A stretch of 64,000 bases of DNA from Lentilactobacillus fungorum (lineage in GTDB: Bacteria > Bacillota > Bacilli > Lactobacillales > Lactobacillaceae), in NCBI RefSeq assembly GCF_016860605.1, contig NZ_BNJR01000017.1, forward strand, positions 216,924-280,923, given 5' to 3'. The notes below the pieces were generated by a model, which had not been told where the DNA came from, ran no database searches, and saw nothing but the letters and a program-made list of their open reading frames with translations. The first letter of the stretch is position 1. Every line of letters begins with the position of its first letter. A program made the position numbers and the translations under genes. Shown in pieces: positions 17,931 to 26,758 of the stretch.

Positions 17931-19268
17931 TTACTTTAGTGTTTGAATAATGTAATGGTTAATTGTATCTTTAATTTCTTCCAAGTGATCTGAATGAGTT
18001 GCGTCTCGCAGTTCTTTTTGGGTCTTATCAAGGGAGTAATTTTCAAGATCGGCCATCGTTGCTTTGCCGCTTTCGATATCAGCGCCAATGCCTGAATCAA
18101 ATGAACTGTAGCGATTCTTGATGATGTTGTCAAGGACACCATCGTCTTTCATGGCAACGGCAACCCGCAAACCTGCTGCGAAGCTATCCATACCAACAAT
18201 GTGGCCATAGAAGAGGTCTTCTGGTTCAAATGATGAACGACGTGGCTTAGCATCAAAGTTCAAGCCGCCGCGAGGGCCAATGCTGCCATTTTCAACCACT
18301 TCAGTCATGGCTGCGGTTGTTTCATAAAGGTTTGATGGGTATTCGTCAATATCCCAGCCGATTAACTTGTCACCTTGGTTAGCATCAAGAGAGCCCAACA
18401 AGCCGGCTTCTCGCGCAACGCGGATTTCGTGTTGATAAGTGTGACCAGCCAAGTTTGCATGGTTACCTTCCAAGTTCAACTTGAAGTCTTTGTCCAGACC
18501 ATATTCTTTCATAAAGGCAATCGTGGTTGCGGCATCAAAGTCGTATTGGTGAGTGGTTGGTTCCTTTGGCTTTGGTTCGAGTAACATTTGCGCATCAAAG
18601 CCAATTTCGTTGGCATAATCCTTAGCCATGTGGAATAATTTAGCAGCGTGTTCCTGTTCACGCTTCATGTCAGTGTTCCAAAGGGATTCGTAACCTTCAC
18701 GACCACCCCAGAAGACGTAATTTTCTGATCCAACCCGCTTACCAATTTCAAGGCTGTGCTTCAATTGGGCAGCTGAGTAGGCAAAAATGTCAGCGTATGG
18801 TGACGTACCGGCACCTTCAACGAAACGTGGATTGGTGAACAAATTTGATGTATTCCAGAGAACCTTCATACCGGAGGTCTTTTGGTTTTCAACAATCTTG
18901 TCAACTACTTTATCGAGGTTCTTGTTAGTTTCACGAAGCGTGTCACCTTCTGGAGCCAAGTCACGATCGTGGAAGCAAAGAAAGTCAACACCTAATTTGT
19001 CGTAAAATTCAAAGGCAGCATCAACTTTGGCCAATGCTTGGTCCATTGGATCAGTGTACTTGTCGTAAGGACGAAGAGCGGTACCATCGCCAAACGGATC
19101 GACTAATCGTTGATCAAATGTGTGCCAGTATGCGACGGCAAAACGTAACCAGTCACGCATTTTTTTGCCACCCACAACTTCATCAGGGTTGTAATACTGA
19201 AACCCCAAACCTGATTTTTTATCTCCGGTACCAACGTACTTAATTTTATCGACATTCCAATAACTCAT
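17931..19268 (-). CDS. xylA: Xylose isomerase
   Basis: Converts D-xylose to D-xylulose. A 445-residue TIM-barrel metalloenzyme of the longer class II type. Family motifs: [13 protein letters not shown] (catalytic His region), [33 protein letters not shown] and LDANQGD for the two metal sites. TGGAGG lies 8 bases before the ATG. It is the first gene of xylA-xylB and has a XylR operator and a cre-like site in its promoter. Confidence 0.97.
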   Translation of the reverse strand: MSYWNVDKIKYVGTGDKKSGLGFQYYNPDEVVGGKKMRDWLRFAVAYWHTFDQRLVDPFGDGTALRPYDKYTDPMDQALAKVDAAFEFYDKLGVDFLCFHDRDLAPEGDTLRETNKNLDKVVDKIVENQKTSGMKVLWNTSNLFTNPRFVEGAGTSPYADIFAYSAAQLKHSLEIGKRVGSENYVFWGGREGYESLWNTDMKREQEHAAKLFHMAKDYANEIGFDAQMLLEPKPKEPTTHQYDFDAATTIAFMKEYGLDKDFKLNLEGNHANLAGHTYQHEIRVAREAGLLGSLDANQGDKLIGWDIDEYPSNLYETTAAMTEVVENGSIGPRGGLNFDAKPRRSSFEPEDLFYGHIVGMDSFAAGLRVAVAMKDDGVLDNIIKNRYSSFDSGIGADIESGKATMADLENYSLDKTQKELRDATHSDHLEEIKDTINHYIIQTLK

Positions 19269-19290
19269 TTAGAAGTCCTCCAATTTTTAA

Positions 19291-19315
19291 TTAGTTTGTT
19301 TGCGCAACCAACTTA
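19291..19315. promoter_or_regulatory. XylR operator upstream of xylA
   Basis: Imperfect palindrome: AGTTTGTTT, four bases (GCGC), AACCAACTT. It closely resembles the known Bacillus subtilis xyl operator, where AGTTTGTTT and AACAAACTA arms flank four bases. It lies directly downstream of the predicted -10 and 22 bases before the start codon of xylA, the expected position for repression. Confidence 0.8.
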
Positions 19316-19323
19316 CAAAATAT

Positions 19324-19361
19324 ATTCTACAACATTAAAATCATTTTGCAAGCCCTTTCAA
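19324..19361 (-). promoter_or_regulatory. xylA promoter with overlapping cre-like site
   Basis: Minus strand: TTGCAA (19351-19346), 16 bases, TAGAAT (19329-19324). TTGAAAGGGCTTGCA, overlapping the -35, agrees with the cre consensus at all but one position (G for C at the central CG). Confidence 0.6.
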
Positions 19362-19441
19362 CGACTTTTTTTATAAATTCCGCAAAGGCCTTTATTCACG
19401 CTGGATTCTGCAAGGTGATATAATGGGATTTAATTCTTTGT

Positions 19442-19685
19442 TAGGACAGCTCCGCAAAGCAGAAAGCTGCACCTAAGGCCACTTGTCCAAAAATCCAAGC
19501 CCGGGATTTCCGGCCAAGTGGCCTTAGGCTCCGCTTTCTAACCGCTTTGCTTCGCTCACTGGTTTTAGGACAGCTGCGCAAAGCAGAAGGCTGTGCGTAA
19601 GCACCTTGGGCAAAAATTCCAAACCCGGGAATTTCTGCCCAAGGAGCCTTATGCTCCAGTTTCTAAGCGCTTTGCTTCGCTCACT
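19442..19685 (+). repeat. Two tandem palindromic elements
   Basis: Copies at about 19442-19560 and 19566-19685 in the orientation opposite to those at 1-7 kb. They read TTAGGACAGCT at the left and GCTTCGCTCACT at the right. Inner stems GGCCACTTG/CAAGTGGCC and CCTTGGGCA/TGCCCAAGG are perfect and different. The outer stem of the second copy has mismatches (AGAAGGCT against AGTTTCT). The right end stops about 6 bases before the Shine-Dalgarno sequence of the Lrp-type gene. Confidence 0.9.
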
Positions 19686-19709
19686 TTAATGAAAGGGGAA
19701 GTGAATTGA

Positions 19710-20150
19710 ATGGATCAATTAGACCGGAAGATTCTTAACATTATTCAAGAAGATGGCCGCGCTTCTGTTAAAAGTATCGCCGAACGCTGTTTTATTTCTG
19801 CCCCTTCAGCTTCCGTTCGACTACAAAACTTAGAAAATCACGGTTTCATCAATGGTTATACGGCAAACGTCAATTATGAAAAATTAGGTTATCTCATCAA
19901 AGCTTTTGTTCGTTTGGACGTTAGCTATAAAGAGCTGCCAAAATTCATTAAGTTTATTTCAAAAGTCCCCAACGTTGTGGAATGTAATTACATTACTGGG
20001 GACGCTGCTGTTCAGCTAAAAGTCTTTTATAAAACAATGACCGAACTAAACGAATTTAATGCGTCACTAAAGGAATTTGGTAATACCCACACCAACGTCG
20101 CCTTCACTACAAACATTGGACCACGCCCACTAAAGCTACCTGAAAAATAA
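19710..20150 (+). CDS. Lrp/AsnC-family transcriptional regulator
   Basis: A 146-residue DNA-binding protein. Residues 1-50 form the AsnC-type helix-turn-helix (LDRKILNIIQEDGRASVKSI, then SAPSASVRLQNLENHGFI), and the rest the RAM ligand-binding domain (VVECNYITGDAAVQLKVF). Such regulators sense amino acids. AAAGGGGAAG lies about 10 bases before the ATG. The next gene encodes an amino-acid permease in the same direction, but 595 bases and a terminator separate them, so a regulatory link is possible and unproven. Its 5' region consists of two palindromic elements. Confidence 0.85.
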   Translation: MDQLDRKILNIIQEDGRASVKSIAERCFISAPSASVRLQNLENHGFINGYTANVNYEKLGYLIKAFVRLDVSYKELPKFIKFISKVPNVVECNYITGDAAVQLKVFYKTMTELNEFNASLKEFGNTHTNVAFTTNIGPRPLKLPEK

Positions 20151-20247
20151 TGCTGGCCGGATAACGAGGCAGCGTATTTATTTGATCTGTATTAATTGCG
20201 TCCAGAGTCATCACAATAACTTACGGAATCATGTCGAACACATACAA

Positions 20248-20283
20248 AAGAAAGTCAATATCCACGCGATATTCGCTTTTTTG
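20248..20283 (+). terminator. Terminator of the Lrp-type gene
   Basis: AAAG(TC)AATATC pairs with GATATT(CG)CTTT around a five-base loop and is followed by a T-run, about 100 bases after the stop codon. Confidence 0.65.
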
Positions 20284-20745
20284 GTGTTCCTCATAATTAA
20301 CCGGGATAATTAATTGAATCCCTATTTGAACTTATTTTGTCGGCACAAATCAAACGGCTTCAAATCTGGACACCAATCATCCAATGCTGAATGGTTTCAA
20401 TCATAACTAACACATGTTTACCAAGTGATCGCTTGATGCAATTTCTCGATAAAGCCAAAACAATTGACACTTTTTTAAGTGAGGGCTAGTTTCCACTTTA
20501 AGAATGGTGGTTTTTGCTAGCTTCTCAGTCATTTTGTCACAGCTTTGAAAAAAATATTTTATTTTCATAGGCATTCACTTGAATATGCCTAATTTTCATC
20601 AAAAATATTTTAAAATTACAAAATGATGTTAAAACTTTCTTCCGAAAATGCCATCACCGTTGTCTTTCATGGTAGGATAATGCCAATTCGATTAGGAAGT
20701 TTCTAATTAAAGCTATTATTTAATTTCTGGAAGGAAGTTGTTTTA
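20284..20745. other. Long leader or intergenic region before the permease
   Basis: No recognisable gene. At about 20480-20540 three nested inverted repeats (TGAG/CTCA, CTAG/CTAG, CCAC/GTGG) could form one imperfect hairpin, and a TTGACA lies at 20463. No T-box sequence or known riboswitch core is visible. Confidence 0.4.
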
Positions 20746-22143
20746 ATGGAAAAATCTCAGATTACTGAAAATGCAGATGGGACGATGCGTTCTTTAAGCA
20801 ATCGTAACGTGCAAATGATTGCGATTGGCGGCACGATTGGAACCGGCCTCTTTCTTGGCTCTGGCACAACCATCAGCAAGACTGGTCCGTCTATTTTACT
20901 AGTCTACTTAGTGCTAGGAATCTTTTTCTTTTTAATGATGCGAGCAATCGGTGAAATGCTCTATTCTGATCCTTCGCAACACACGTTTGTCGCCTTTATC
21001 ACCCGCTATTTAGGCCCTACCGTTGGCCATTTTACCGGTTGGACTTACTGGTTGGGATTGTCATTTTGTGCCATGGCTGAAATTACTGCGATCTCTACAT
21101 ACATTCAGTTTTGGTTTCCCAACATTCCTTCGTGGATTATTCAACTGGTCTTTTTAGGCACCTTAGCATCGGTTAATCTAATCGCGGCTAAAGTCTTTGG
21201 CGAAGCGGAATTTTGGTTCGCCTTGATTAAAATTATTGCTATCTTAGCCTTAATTGCGACCGGGGCATTCATGATGATTAGTCATTCAACCACGCCGCTG
21301 GGGCATGCTTCAATCCAAAACATTTTTCATAATTTTGCACTATTTCCACACGGTAGCTTAGGCTTTATTTCTGCTTTTCCAATGGTTTTCTTCGCCTTTC
21401 AAGGCATCGAGTTTGTCAGCATTACAATCGGTGAAGCTGAAACGCCCCATCGAATCATCAAAAAGGCCGTTAACGAAACGTTATTAAAGATTTTGATCTT
21501 CTATTTTGGCGCTTTAATCGTTATCATGGGCATCATTCCTTGGACCCATTTGACCGCCGCTAGCAGCCCATTTGTTCAGGTGTTTAAGTTAGCAGGCTTT
21601 CCAGCTGCCGCTGCGATTATCAATTTCGTGGTTTTGACGTCGGCTTCTTCGTCACTAAACAGTTTTATCTTTTCAGCCGGCCGGCACCTTTACCAGCTCG
21701 CCCAAGAAAATCCTGAGAATAGCTGGATGCACCAACATGTTGCCAAGATTTCTAAGAATGGGGTTCCCGCTGCAGCGATTATCCTATCGGCCCTCTTCCT
21801 GTTGATCACCCCCTTAATGAGTTTAACCAGTGCGACCGCTTCAGTCTTTACTATCGTTGCCGGCTCATCAAACGATATGTACATCATCGTTTACGCGCTT
21901 GCCATGATGGCCCATCGCAAGTATCGTGAATCCACTGATTTCTTGCCAGACGGTTTCAAGATGCCATGGTATAGCATCACGAGTCCTTTGACCATCGCCT
22001 TCTTTGCCATCATCTTTATTACCCTGTTCTTCATTCCACAAGATATTATCGGCGCTGTCGGTGCCATTGCCTGGACTGTTGTTTTTGGCGGGATTACTTA
22101 CCTGCATCAACGCAGTGTGGTTACGGCTAACGCAGAACAGTAA
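20746..22143 (+). CDS. Amino-acid permease (AAT family of the APC superfamily)
   Basis: A 465-residue membrane protein with 12 predicted transmembrane segments that imports an amino acid by proton symport. The signature IAIGGTIGTGLFLGSGTTI in segment 1 (residues about 26-44), EMLYSDPSQHTFVAF, and FFAFQGIEFVSITIGEAETP in segment 6 define the amino-acid transporter family of GABA, lysine, histidine and aromatic permeases. The specificity cannot be told. GGAAGGAAG lies about 8 bases before the ATG. It is monocistronic and ends in a strong terminator. Confidence 0.85.
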   Translation: MEKSQITENADGTMRSLSNRNVQMIAIGGTIGTGLFLGSGTTISKTGPSILLVYLVLGIFFFLMMRAIGEMLYSDPSQHTFVAFITRYLGPTVGHFTGWTYWLGLSFCAMAEITAISTYIQFWFPNIPSWIIQLVFLGTLASVNLIAAKVFGEAEFWFALIKIIAILALIATGAFMMISHSTTPLGHASIQNIFHNFALFPHGSLGFISAFPMVFFAFQGIEFVSITIGEAETPHRIIKKAVNETLLKILIFYFGALIVIMGIIPWTHLTAASSPFVQVFKLAGFPAAAAIINFVVLTSASSSLNSFIFSAGRHLYQLAQENPENSWMHQHVAKISKNGVPAAAIILSALFLLITPLMSLTSATASVFTIVAGSSNDMYIIVYALAMMAHRKYRESTDFLPDGFKMPWYSITSPLTIAFFAIIFITLFFIPQDIIGAVGAIAWTVVFGGITYLHQRSVVTANAEQ

Positions 22144-22169
22144 ATTGATAGTTACTCCTCCAATATATA

Positions 22170-22215
22170 TAAAAAAGCATTCACCAAACTAATGAGCATG
22201 GTGAATGCTTTTTGT
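22170..22215. terminator. Bidirectional terminator between permease and xylR
   Basis: AAAAAAGCATTCACC pairs perfectly with GGTGAATGCTTTTT. Serves both converging genes. Confidence 0.85.
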
Positions 22216-22247
22216 TTTACAAGCAGCATCAACGTTTATCAAACTAC

Positions 22248-23414
22248 TTATTCCTGAATCGCAAATTCCAAATTATAATCATCCATATCCAAAACTCGAT
22301 GGGTAACGACGGAACAACAGCCCAATAAAGTTGCATAACCAGAATGAACAATCAGTCGAATTGGAATCTTCATCCCTAACTTACTGGTATTAGCAACAAC
22401 TTCATCAAATAGCGACGGAATGGCCTCAATCAATGGCGAATTCAAGTAAAGTTCTTCAGGTGCAAAACTAATCGCAACGTTATAAATCACCCGAGAGATG
22501 GCATAAGTAAAGTGAACAAGCTCTTTTTGAACAATTTGATCACCAGCTTGGTTCATTTGAACTAAATCTTCGCGGGTTAGGTGCTCGTGCTTTGTCTGAG
22601 CTTCCACTTGATCGATAATTGCATCTTCGGAACAAAAATCTTCAACTTTATCATTCTTATTATCCATGAAGTTCTCAGTAAACATCAATGAGCGGCCAAT
22701 TTCCCCCGCTTCACCATTAAAACCCCGGTACAACTGTTTATTAAGAATGATGCCGGCACCAATTCCTTTATGAATACTAATCGCGATGATGTTGTCCTTA
22801 TCCTTGCCATCGTTAAAGTCCCGCTCGTAAATGCCGGAGAGATTAGCCTCATTTTCAAGGATGACCGGTACATGATATTTCTTTGAGTAACGATCAGCCA
22901 AATCGACCCCATCCATATCAATAAAGGGCGAATTAACAATCTGATTATCCTGGACGATTCCGTGAATTGAAAAACCAATTCCCAGTAGACCGTGTTTGGT
23001 TTTATCACTTTGCTTTGAAATCTTAATTTGCTGATCAATCATTTCAAGAATCTTATGAATATCTCTGCTACCAAGCTCAATTCGTTGATAGTAAAAGACT
23101 TCGCCATTAATATAGTTGCCCATCACGTGAAGATGGCGAAACCCAAGATCAAAATTAATCGTGTAGCCATAATGTTCATTGATCTTTACCAAAACCGGCT
23201 TTCTGCCACCAGCACTGGTTGACTCTCCTGAACCAACCTCTTTTAAAATACCTTTTTCGTCCAGCTCATTATACAGAGCTGAAACCGTCGATTTGTTCAA
23301 ATTCAACGTTCGCGAAATATCAATCCGCGAAATAATTTTATTATTAAAAATTTGTTGGAGAACCAGATCCAGGTTCTGCTTGTGAAACAGCTCCCTTCCC
23401 GTAGCATTTGTCAT
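22248..23414 (-). CDS. xylR: Xylose repressor, ROK family
   Basis: A 388-residue repressor. The N-terminal winged helix-turn-helix reads SRIDISRTLNLNKSTVSALY (residues about 30-50); the rest is a ROK (repressor/ORF/kinase) sugar-binding domain with LLGIGFSIHGIV, NEANLSGIYE and GIGAGIILNKQLYRGFNGEAGEIG. The usual zinc-binding Cys cluster of ROK proteins is not apparent after the last motif. The ATG at 23414 is chosen because GGAAGG lies 10 bases ahead; the in-frame ATG at 23423 is too close to it. Transcribed away from xylT and near xylA, whose promoter carries a fitting operator. Xylose as ligand follows from context. Confidence 0.88.
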   Translation of the reverse strand: MTNATGRELFHKQNLDLVLQQIFNNKIISRIDISRTLNLNKSTVSALYNELDEKGILKEVGSGESTSAGGRKPVLVKINEHYGYTINFDLGFRHLHVMGNYINGEVFYYQRIELGSRDIHKILEMIDQQIKISKQSDKTKHGLLGIGFSIHGIVQDNQIVNSPFIDMDGVDLADRYSKKYHVPVILENEANLSGIYERDFNDGKDKDNIIAISIHKGIGAGIILNKQLYRGFNGEAGEIGRSLMFTENFMDNKNDKVEDFCSEDAIIDQVEAQTKHEHLTREDLVQMNQAGDQIVQKELVHFTYAISRVIYNVAISFAPEELYLNSPLIEAIPSLFDEVVANTSKLGMKIPIRLIVHSGYATLLGCCSVVTHRVLDMDDYNLEFAIQE

Positions 23415-23466
23415 CGAACTCATTCCTTCCGTTTTGTGTTTTAATAATCGGCTTCATTCACTAACA

Positions 23467-23488
23467 GTATACTTTACAACTAGTATAC
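23467..23488. promoter_or_regulatory. Repeated AGTATAC boxes in the xylR-xylT intergenic region
   Basis: GTATAC occurs twice (23467-23472 and 23483-23488), 16 bases apart, each itself palindromic and preceded by A. Candidate operator or promoter element for xylR on the minus strand. Confidence 0.35.
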
Positions 23489-23552
23489 CAAGTTTGGCAA
23501 TAGTGGTTATCAAAAGTATAAGTTGCTAATACAAAGTGAAAAAAGCACCGAA

Positions 23553-23591
23553 ATGTAAGCGGTTGCTTTTCAAAAATACTTGTGCTATGAT
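23553..23591 (+). promoter_or_regulatory. xylT promoter with consensus cre site
   Basis: TTGCTT (23563-23568), 17 bases, TATGAT (23586-23591). ATGTAAGCGGTTGCT at 23553-23567 agrees with every position of the cre consensus and overlaps the -35, so CcpA should block RNA polymerase. Downstream, AGTTTTT and AACCAAC (about 23606-23625) resemble a degenerate XylR operator. Confidence 0.7.
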
Positions 23592-23668
23592 CTTTGGCGT
23601 TGAAAAGTTTTTCTATTAAACCAACCATCTTAACCGTTTCACAAATTTTAACATAAGGAGTGCAGAAT

Positions 23669-25078
23669 ATGGAAAATTCTTCAAAACCACAAGTTAAGAT
23701 TCATAAAGTCTCATCAGCATTTGTCTACTTCTTTGGCGCTTTGGGCGGACTACTCTTCGGCTACGATACTGGCGTTATCTCCGGCGCCATTTTATTTATT
23801 GAAAAACAGCTTCACTTAGATTCTTGGCAGCAGGGTTGGGTTGTGAGTGCCGTTTTACTTGGAGCCATCCTTGGTGCCGCTGTAATTGGTCCAATGTCTG
23901 ATCGCTTTGGTCGTCGAAAACTTGTTTTGTTATCTGCTATTATCTTTTTTGTTGGGGCAATTGGCTCTGCCTTCTCACCAGAATTTTGGACATTAATCCT
24001 ATCACGAATCATTTTAGGAATGGCTGTTGGTGCCGCTTCCGCTTTGATTCCAACTTATTTGGCGGAATTATCACCGGCTGATAAACGAGGTTCGATGTCA
24101 AGTCTCTTCCAATTGATGGTCATGACCGGAATTTTCTTAGCCTACGTCACCAACTACGGTTTATCTGGTTTTTACACCGGCTGGCGTTGGATGTTAGGCT
24201 TTGCAGCCATCCCCGCCGCTTTACTCTTCTTCGGCGCATTAGTCTTGCCAGAAAGCCCTCGATTCTTGGTTAAGGAAAACAAACCAGAAGAAGCTCGGCA
24301 AATCTTAACCATCATGAACAAAAAGAATACAGCCGTCGTTGACAAAGAACTGGCAGACATTAAAGAACAAGCTGCCATTAAGAGCGGTGGCTGGAAAGAA
24401 TTATTTGGCAAATTGGTTCGACCGTCACTGATTATTGGTGTTGGTCTAGCAATTTTCCAGCAAGTGATGGGTTGTAATACGGTGCTTTACTACGCCCCAA
24501 CCATTTTTACCGACGTGGGTTTTGGCGTTTCGGCCGCATTAATTGCCCACATCGGAATCGGTATTTTTAACGTGATTGTAACAGCCGTCGCCGTTGCCAT
24601 CATGGACAAGATTGACCGGCGGAAAATGCTCAACATTGGTGCCCTTGGAATGGGAATTTCGCTATTAGTCATGAGTTTTGCCATGAAATTCTCCGGCCAA
24701 AGCTTAACTGCGGGCGTTATTTGCGTTATCGCTTTAACGATCTACATCGCCTTCTTCTCGGCAACTTGGGGTCCAGTTATGTGGGTCATGATTGGCGAAG
24801 TGTTCCCATTGAACATTCGTGGATTGGGCAACTCTTTTTCAAGCGTTATCAACTGGAGTGCCAACATGATTGTCTCTTTAACGTTCCCACCATTGCTTGA
24901 CTTCTTTGGCACTGGTAGCCTATTCATCGGCTACGCTGTTCTCTGCTTCGCTTCAATCTGGTTCGTTCAAAAGAAAGTCTTCGAAACTAGGAACCGTTCA
25001 CTCGAAGATATCGAAGAAACTTTGCGAATGCGAATGGCTAAATCGGATGCGGAGGAAGCAGCTACGCATACTAATTAA
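23669..25078 (+). CDS. xylT: Sugar/proton symporter, probably D-xylose transporter
   Basis: A 469-residue MFS protein of the sugar porter family, 12 membrane segments. Signatures: GGLLFGYDTGVISGA in segment 1, GPMSDRFGRRK after segment 2, RIILGMAVGAASALIPTYLA, PESPRFL after segment 6, FQQVMGCNTVLYYAPTIF in segment 7, DKIDRRK, and WGPVMWVMIGEVFPLNIRG. The closest known relatives by layout are XylT/AraE-type pentose symporters of lactobacilli. AAGGAG lies 8 bases before the ATG at 23669; a GTG at 23660 overlaps that site and is unlikely. Next to xylR with a cre-controlled promoter, so xylose is the most probable substrate. Confidence 0.85.
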   Translation: MENSSKPQVKIHKVSSAFVYFFGALGGLLFGYDTGVISGAILFIEKQLHLDSWQQGWVVSAVLLGAILGAAVIGPMSDRFGRRKLVLLSAIIFFVGAIGSAFSPEFWTLILSRIILGMAVGAASALIPTYLAELSPADKRGSMSSLFQLMVMTGIFLAYVTNYGLSGFYTGWRWMLGFAAIPAALLFFGALVLPESPRFLVKENKPEEARQILTIMNKKNTAVVDKELADIKEQAAIKSGGWKELFGKLVRPSLIIGVGLAIFQQVMGCNTVLYYAPTIFTDVGFGVSAALIAHIGIGIFNVIVTAVAVAIMDKIDRRKMLNIGALGMGISLLVMSFAMKFSGQSLTAGVICVIALTIYIAFFSATWGPVMWVMIGEVFPLNIRGLGNSFSSVINWSANMIVSLTFPPLLDFFGTGSLFIGYAVLCFASIWFVQKKVFETRNRSLEDIEETLRMRMAKSDAEEAATHTN

Positions 25079-25094
25079 ATAAAAGATCTGAAAG

Positions 25095-25137
25095 CAAAAG
25101 CTGAGAATCGTATAAAAACGTGATTCTCAGCTTTTTT
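25095..25137 (+). terminator. xylT terminator
   Basis: AAAAGCTGAGAATC pairs perfectly with GATTCTCAGCTTTTTT, 17 bases after the stop codon. Confidence 0.9.
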
Positions 25138-25345
25138 GTGTAAGAATAAACATAACTTATTATATTATTGTCATAAACTAAGTCATCAGAAAAACTACGA
25201 CACAAATGTTATATGGCCAGTAGGTCTTAAGAAACTATTCATCGTTTTGCTTCACTAACTACAATTCCCACAGCGGTTAATTCTCGAATGAATCCTCTGA
25301 AAAGCTAATTAAAACCTGCAATCAAATTATTTGCTACAAATACCA

Positions 25346-26680
25346 TCAATCAATCACAAACGTATTAAAAGAGTTAGGTGCTAATGTGGCCTTTACTCCC
25401 TTGCTTGGTTGTTGGGGGTCCGCAAACGTGAATGGCAACGCACGTTTCAATGCATTTTGAACAACAAGTACAATTGAACCATCCGGATTACGAAATGCCA
25501 TTCCCATTGAATGAAAATGCCCTGTCGTTCCAAGAACTTTTGCTCCAGGCTGAATATAATGCGCATAATGTCTCATCACATAGTACTCTGGGTTACGCGT
25601 AACTTCATGAGTCTTAGAATCAATCGAAAACATTGAATTTTGATGCCACCCCCAAGTGCTAACAGAGTCACCCAAAATGATATTCCAGTAAGTATATGCG
25701 GTTGCACCAGCAGTAAAGTAATGATTTACCAAATGGAACACATATTCAGCGTAATCCCAGCTATTTTCACCAAATCCACATTCTGATTCCGTTTGGATCA
25801 ATTCAATTTCTGGCCACGAAGCATGCGTCCGTTCGATCGCGTGTTGTCCTGCCCATTGATAGCCAACGCCTTTAATATATTTGCGCGCCTCATCATCAAA
25901 CAAAATGTTATCAAGGTATCTGTTATAATTATCTAATTTTACACCAGTTGAAGTAAATGACATGTCTTCTGGGCCATTTAATGTCCCAAGAAAAATCTCC
26001 GTATCTAATCCTGCTTTTTCAAAAGTTGGGCCTAAATAGTCACGAATGAACACCCGAAGGTCATCGCTACTCCAAACACAGGAAGGAAATTTTTGATCAG
26101 CAAAAACTTCATTTTGCGGACAAACTCTTTGAATATGAATTCCTTGTTCGGCATAAGCTTGAATATACTTCACAAAATAATTAGCATATGATTGAAGATT
26201 TTTTGATGTCATTACAATTTTTCCGAAATTATAAGCTTTGGGAAACTTCATCCAAGTAGGCGGTGACCATGGACTTGCAAATAATTCGAAGTCTGGCTGA
26301 TATTTCTTGGCATTCTGAATATAAGGGATTAGCGTCTTTTTATCATGATCAATCGAAAATGATTTGAGATCGTAATCCCCGTCATTTTCATCATAACTAT
26401 ACCAAGATTCCGCAAAATCATTTGCAGCAATCGGCGTTCGGTTGAAACGAAAGTTTAATTCATCTGGTGAAAAAAGGTCATGATAAATCTCTTGTTGTTT
26501 ATTCTTATCGAGCGTATTAAGAGGTAGATAACCCAATTCATTAAAACAGCCTCCAAACCCCCGTAATTCCTGTAATTCTTTACCAGTCAATTGTAAATCA
26601 CTTGATGAAACAGCTATAAAGGCTTCTGGTTCTTTAGTTGTCAAATAAGCATCCGGTGTGCTTTCAATCCATTCTGTCAT
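25346..26680 (-). CDS. Glycoside hydrolase family 30
   Basis: A 444-residue cytoplasmic glycosidase (no signal peptide). GH30 marks: GFGGCFNELG at residues 41-50, SPWSPPTWMK at 137-145, the acid/base Glu191 in VCPQNEVF and the nucleophile Glu298 in LIQTESECGFG, with a beta-sandwich part around both ends. GH30 members cleave beta-glucosyl, beta-xylosyl, beta-fucosyl or beta-1,6-glucan bonds. The start at 26680 is chosen for CAGGAGG 11 bases upstream; an ATG ten codons earlier has none. Lies 78 bases behind a sugar transporter gene in the same direction, which suggests action on an imported oligosaccharide or glycoside. Confidence 0.85.
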   Translation of the reverse strand: MTEWIESTPDAYLTTKEPEAFIAVSSSDLQLTGKELQELRGFGGCFNELGYLPLNTLDKNKQQEIYHDLFSPDELNFRFNRTPIAANDFAESWYSYDENDGDYDLKSFSIDHDKKTLIPYIQNAKKYQPDFELFASPWSPPTWMKFPKAYNFGKIVMTSKNLQSYANYFVKYIQAYAEQGIHIQRVCPQNEVFADQKFPSCVWSSDDLRVFIRDYLGPTFEKAGLDTEIFLGTLNGPEDMSFTSTGVKLDNYNRYLDNILFDDEARKYIKGVGYQWAGQHAIERTHASWPEIELIQTESECGFGENSWDYAEYVFHLVNHYFTAGATAYTYWNIILGDSVSTWGWHQNSMFSIDSKTHEVTRNPEYYVMRHYAHYIQPGAKVLGTTGHFHSMGMAFRNPDGSIVLVVQNALKRALPFTFADPQQPSKGVKATLAPNSFNTFVID

Positions 26681-26758
26681 AGTATCAGCATCCTCCTGTT
26701 TTATTATCATCTGAACAAATCTGATTAAACCAATGCAACTTGATTAGTAGAACATCAA

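Noticed and set aside
20284..20745. T-box or lysine riboswitch before the amino-acid permease
   Set aside because: No T-box core, no known aptamer core, and no terminator directly before the gene; only an imperfect hairpin is seen.
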